From assembly GCA_036785705.1 (NCBI GenBank), contig JAWUZG010000056.1:2481001-2545000 (forward strand): a stretch of DNA of 64,000 nucleotides. Reading direction: 5' to 3'. Both the position numbers and the translations under genes were made by a program. The notes beneath the pieces were generated by a model. That model saw only the letters and a list, made by a program, of their open reading frames with translations. It made no database searches and had not been told where the DNA came from. Below, one piece after another: positions 61,298 through 64,000 of this stretch. The first letter of the stretch is position 1; each line of letters starts with the position of its first letter. Source of the stretch: Acanthornis magna. Its lineage: Eukaryota > Chordata > Aves > Passeriformes > Acanthizidae.

Positions 61298-64000
61298 AGG
61301 ACCTTGCATGAAATACCGTGGTCTAAAAGGCTTGAGTGAGTTGTGAAAAGCTTTTTATTACCTGCCAGAAGTCACTTGTCTTTGCAACTCTTGCAAGCTC
61401 TTCTGGTTATTTTTACTTGCAGAGTGTTTTTTCCCCCATTCTTCAGCTGCTGGGCAAGATGGCGTTCATTTGGCTTCAGTTCTGACAAAAGATAAATGAG
61501 CTTTGGGCCCTCAGTGATTCACTCTGGCTGCCAGAGGGTTCCAAAATAGCAAACTATTTTTCATAACTGCAATGTGATATGAAGTGAGTTGCAGCAGGTG
61601 CTCTAACATATACTACAGCCGTCTGCAGAGTGGGGAATTCATTAAAGTTTCCTCATTTGTCCAAAAAAGTCACCTTTCTGAGTGGCTAGCATTCTGTCTC
61701 TGCCAGCTGAAGGTACACTCTCCTGGAGCCAGAAGGAGAGAGGGGCTTTTGGTTGTGTAGGAAGTACATATTGAAACAGAACTGTGAAGTTAATTTGTTC
61801 ATCTTGTGAAGGATCATTCTCACTTAGTAGATTCATCATTTACTTTTCCATTCGGTGTAATTTGATTTGCTGATTCTCTCAGGGATGCAGACAGCATGGA
61901 TCCATGATTTTTTGGCCTTTATCTTATTTGTAATTGCGTTTCAATGTCTTTTGCATTATAGATTTGCTGCAAGTAGAAATTTTAATTGTAGTTCAGGAAA
62001 ACAATCAAGTAGTTAGCAATTGACAGTGTGCTCTAGATGGAAAGCTTCCTTCCTTGGACTCCCAGTGAAGAAATGAAGGATGCCAGCTAACCTGATAATT
62101 CAATGTGCTCATTCAATTTTGGTTTAAAGATCTATATTTTCTTGTAGAAAATGAAAATAAATGCTCAAAGGTATCAAAGCATGTCAGAGCCATGCAAACA
62201 AAGCCCATAGAGGAATTTAGAGGAATCGGCTGTCTTAAAGGCCGAGCACAGATCCCCACCTGCAATCCCACTGACATAAACAGAGCCCCATGTAACTGCT
62301 CAGGTCCTGCAGAATCAGCTCTTGAAGAATTTATGCCCATATAATTGCTCAGACACGGAAAATGTAATAAATATTAATGTTATTCTCAAGGAACAGTTTC
62401 CAAAGAAGAAATGCACAGATAAATTTAAACTTATGCATATTTTAATCCATAAAATATAGATTTTTCTTAAAGTGCTGGAGTATTTAAAGTTTATATATAG
62501 CCAGTATTCAATACAAATGTTTTCACACTGAGTAAGATTTATGTGGCCATGTAGTGTACCTAGAGGTCCAGCACACAGCATCATGTTTACAAGCACATTT
62601 TAAGCAATACACATCTTTCTTCCCTGAAATATGTAGCACCCAAATAAGTCCGTGTTGTCAGTGATGTAGAGGCCCCCCTTGCGTTGCAAATCCCAGCATT
62701 GCAGCTTCTCTCATGGTTTGTGCTTCTGTTTCTGCTGCCTGGCAGCAAATCAGTGATCCCAAGGACATTGCCAAAACTCACCTCATAAAACCTTAATAAA
62801 AAGTATCCCCTCTGATGCAGTAGGGTAGGTAATGGATGGCTACGCCTCCCCCCATGGGCTGAGTTCCCAGAGCGTGGTTTATTCTTTCTGTAGGATTTGT
62901 AGTACGATTTTTCACTGCAAAATTTCATCTCAGTGTTTTTTTTACTGCTGAGGAGCAATGTGGAAAAGAAGAGGCTACAGACTAACTGGCAGGGAAAGTG
63001 CAGGTTGTACAAACTGTTTGTAATATTTGTTGCCATCCTCAGCCTCCAATGGAGCTAGAAAAGAAATCTCTGTTACAGATTCATCACTCTTGCCCTTTCA
63101 AGGAAAAGCTATACAATCAACCTTCTTAAATCCCAAAAACCAGAAGCAAAGCCAGGAGAAAAGCCTTGATTTCCTTGTTATGATTAATACAAAACACATT
63201 TTAAAAGCGTGCTGGAAGGGAGTGGTGGTCAAGACTAATGTCTTCAGGCTTCTATCACATAATATAAATCAAAATTAAAAAAGGGTTAGAAAAGCAATAA
63301 AGGAAAGCAATTGTATTAATGAAGTGATCTGTGGTACAGTGTTTATTCAACATGTCAGAGTTCCTTCCAGCAGCACAGTTAGTTACTCACTGGTTGTGTT
63401 TGATTAATGTTGGCTTTGTACCCTCCTTTACCTCCACTGATAATGCTCTACTTCCCCTGAGACTCACAAGGCAGAATTTGTCCTTTGGTAGATAAGAGAG
63501 AAAAAGGGAAAACAATAACAATAATTTTTGGTTTCACCTTTTCCAATATATTGCTGTATCTGGATAGGAGCTGGATATATGGTGCATGATCATGACCAGC
63601 TTCCAAACAGGACAAGGATTTAGGCTTCTTGAGTAAGGAACAAATCTTGGCTTTTGTGGAAATGCTCTTCTTAACCAATTTCATAAAGAACAGAATGGTG
63701 AGCTCATCTTTTGAGTCAGAATTCTCAAGCTAACTGCTCTTCAGGTCTCCCCCAGCACACTTTTTGCATTTAATATGAAGTGTAGAAACACATATTTCAC
63801 ACGATATCCATAAGTGTTTTGACAGATGAGATCTGGCAAATTCTTTCTGTGCTGATTTGCAATGTTAATTAGAACAGGAAAAAAAAAAAAAAACCAACCC
63901 CAAAACTTTGGCTTCTGTGCCGAAGCAACAAGTGGGAATTCCAGTGCGGTGGTTGATGTTTGCAGCCTCGCTGGAGGGAGGGCCTTGCTCTGAGTCCTGC
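61298..64000. other. Intergenic to window end, no gene seen
   Basis: Unique sequence with an A15 run at 63879-63893. A 149-codon minus-strand frame (62587-63036) looks like no known protein. GC content rises slightly over the last 80 bases, but no promoter or exon is identifiable before the window ends. Confidence 0.65.

Noticed and set aside
62587..63036. 149-codon minus-strand open frame
   Set aside because: No domain or exon structure and no related sequence recognised.
1..64000. CRISPR arrays, operons, tRNA or rRNA genes
   Set aside because: None seen: no regular spacer-repeat array, no GGTTCRANTCC B box in tRNA context, and the sequence is plainly vertebrate.

Overview
This window is vertebrate nuclear DNA, almost certainly from a bird. 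It has spliced GT-AG exons and long AT-rich introns. It also carries a 5'-truncated CR1 LINE whose 3' end runs into the (ATTCTRTG)-type repeat typical of avian CR1. Nothing in it looks bacterial, viral or plasmid-borne.

Region 1 (1 to about 11,810, + strand) is the 3' end of one gene, which I call VPS13C. Six coding exons are readable: 735-858, 1498-1612, 7273-7364, 8328-8451, 8712-8798 and 10160-10249. They join in frame and encode about 210 C-terminal residues, ending at TAA 10247-10249. They cover the end of the ATG2-like C-terminal region and the terminal PH-like domain of a bridge-like lipid transfer protein. A 3' UTR of about 1.55 kb follows, with a proximal and a distal group of AATAAA signals. 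The last intron has a tandem (NAGNAG) acceptor that should give isoforms with or without one Gln. The second visible intron (1613-7272) holds a CA/TA microsatellite and a probable ancient MIR-type SINE.

Region 2 (about 11,810 to 64,000) is a gene desert of about 52 kb. I find no exon, tRNA, rRNA or other gene I can support. Open frames there are short, often overlap on both strands, and resemble no family I recognise. In mammals VPS13C is followed by a long gap leading to the RORA promoter, so this may be RORA upstream territory; that is an inference, because no RORA exon is visible. Recognisable structure in the desert: a GAAT-rich tract (17.63 kb), a duplicated AP-1 core (17.80 kb), a six-copy 17-bp minisatellite (21.94 kb), a CR1 remnant (29.03-29.59 kb), a short antisense CR1 tail (37.06 kb), an AATAAA plus A22 tract (40.39-40.45 kb), a G-quadruplex motif (40.60 kb), a duplicated TAAT/ATTA element (44.26 kb), a CTCF-like site (46.71 kb), a GC-rich block with (AT)11 and a 40-bp duplication (48.8-49.15 kb), two diverged copies of a 71-bp repeat (51.44 and 53.28 kb), and a pyrimidine-rich tract (61.19 kb).

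I found no convincing undescribed system. The best leads are small: the paired homeodomain-type element, the CTCF-like site, the 71-bp repeat pair and the NAGNAG acceptor.
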